DNA from: Symbiodinium natans
Taxonomy: Eukaryota > Sar > Dinophyceae > Suessiales > Symbiodiniaceae
Assembly (NCBI GenBank): GCA_905221605.1
Contig: CAJNDS010000812.1
Coordinates: 1-64,000 of the forward strand
Direction of reading: 5' to 3'
DNA: 64,000 nucleotides
Part shown: positions 63,660 to 64,000 of the stretch, piece by piece
Numbering within the stretch: the stretch's first letter is position 1
How the letters are laid out: each line of letters begins with the position of its first letter
Made by a program: the position numbers and the translations under genes
The notes under the pieces: model-generated
Database searches by the model: none
Seen by the model: only the letters and a program-made list of their open reading frames with translations
What the model was told of the DNA's origin: nothing

Positions 63660-64000
63660 GACAACCCACGCAGCAAGAAAAAGACAACGATCTTAGAAGA
63701 CAAGGGGCGTAAGGCCTAAGGGCGCATAAGAGTTTGGAGCTCGTCTCTTCTCTCTCTTTCTTTCTGCCGTGGGCAGAGCCTCCCTTCCTCCCTTCTTTTA
63801 CAGGGCATGGGGCAGGGACCTCTCTCTCTCTCTCTCTCGCTTAGCCCCGCGCCCGTCCCAAGTGCTGCCCTCGATGCCCCCCCACGTTGAGCGAGAGGGC
63901 ATGTGTTTGGGGCGAAAGTGCCGTCAGGAGGAAATGTCAAAAACCACTCTCCACGGAAATAGAGTCACAGAACTTCCTTCCAGTGCGGCTCCTTATCTCT
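63660..64000. other. Window edge, no gene assigned
   Basis: Upstream of COMT-like exon a. Two short CT tracts (63745-63768, 63820-63840); no exon with clear splice sites seen. Confidence 0.5.

Overview
The window looks like nuclear DNA of a dinoflagellate, most likely a member of the Symbiodiniaceae. The reasons are: pervasive plant/dinoflagellate-type telomere repeats (TTTAGGG/CCCTAAA) scattered through the interior, tiny exons split by introns that use GC and GA donors as well as GT, a PPR-rich minus-strand gene, a very large Ty1/copia element, and many simple-sequence tracts. No bacterial signals, rRNA or tRNA genes were found. There is one 100-base assembly gap (18137-18236).

Layout. (1) 0.5-31.7 kb, minus strand: one pentatricopeptide-repeat (PPR) gene read through at least 22 very short exons (34-426 bp). 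The exon boundaries I chose keep one open frame of 704 codons over 30.9 kb. (2) 20.6-30.6 kb, plus strand: a complete copia-type LTR retrotransposon (9,924 bp, LTRs with 1 mismatch in 229 bp, 3,072-aa polyprotein), sitting inside a telomere-like array within the 15.4-kb intron of the PPR gene. Its polyprotein has two tandem protease-like units, a cytosine-C5-methyltransferase-like segment before the integrase, and a segment with the HxD...H...R signature of 2-oxoglutarate/Fe(II) oxygenases (Tet/JBP-like) between integrase and reverse transcriptase. (3) 31.9-41 kb: further PPR-like exon scraps, foldback elements, telomere-like arrays and AT-rich repeats. (4) 41.0-44.1 kb, minus strand: a three-exon gene for a 513-aa membrane protein with a TIR-like core; its second intron is GA-AG. 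(5) 44-47 kb: degenerate telomere-like DNA and one exon resembling YebC/TACO1. (6) 47.9-63.7 kb, minus strand: a catechol-O-methyltransferase-like gene split into at least ten micro-exons, followed by a short SAP-like motif. Satellites and minisatellites fill its introns, including a perfect 109-bp palindrome.

The two most unusual signals are the copia polyprotein carrying both a DNA-methyltransferase-like and a Tet/JBP-like oxygenase segment, and the orientation rule of the telomere-like arrays. Exons tend to have CCCTAAA on the low-coordinate side and TTTAGGG on the high-coordinate side, the orientation seen at the two ends of a linear chromosome. Introns therefore carry head-to-head arrays whose RNA could pair end to end. 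All exon models here were made by eye from frame, splice dinucleotides and family motifs and have no transcript support.
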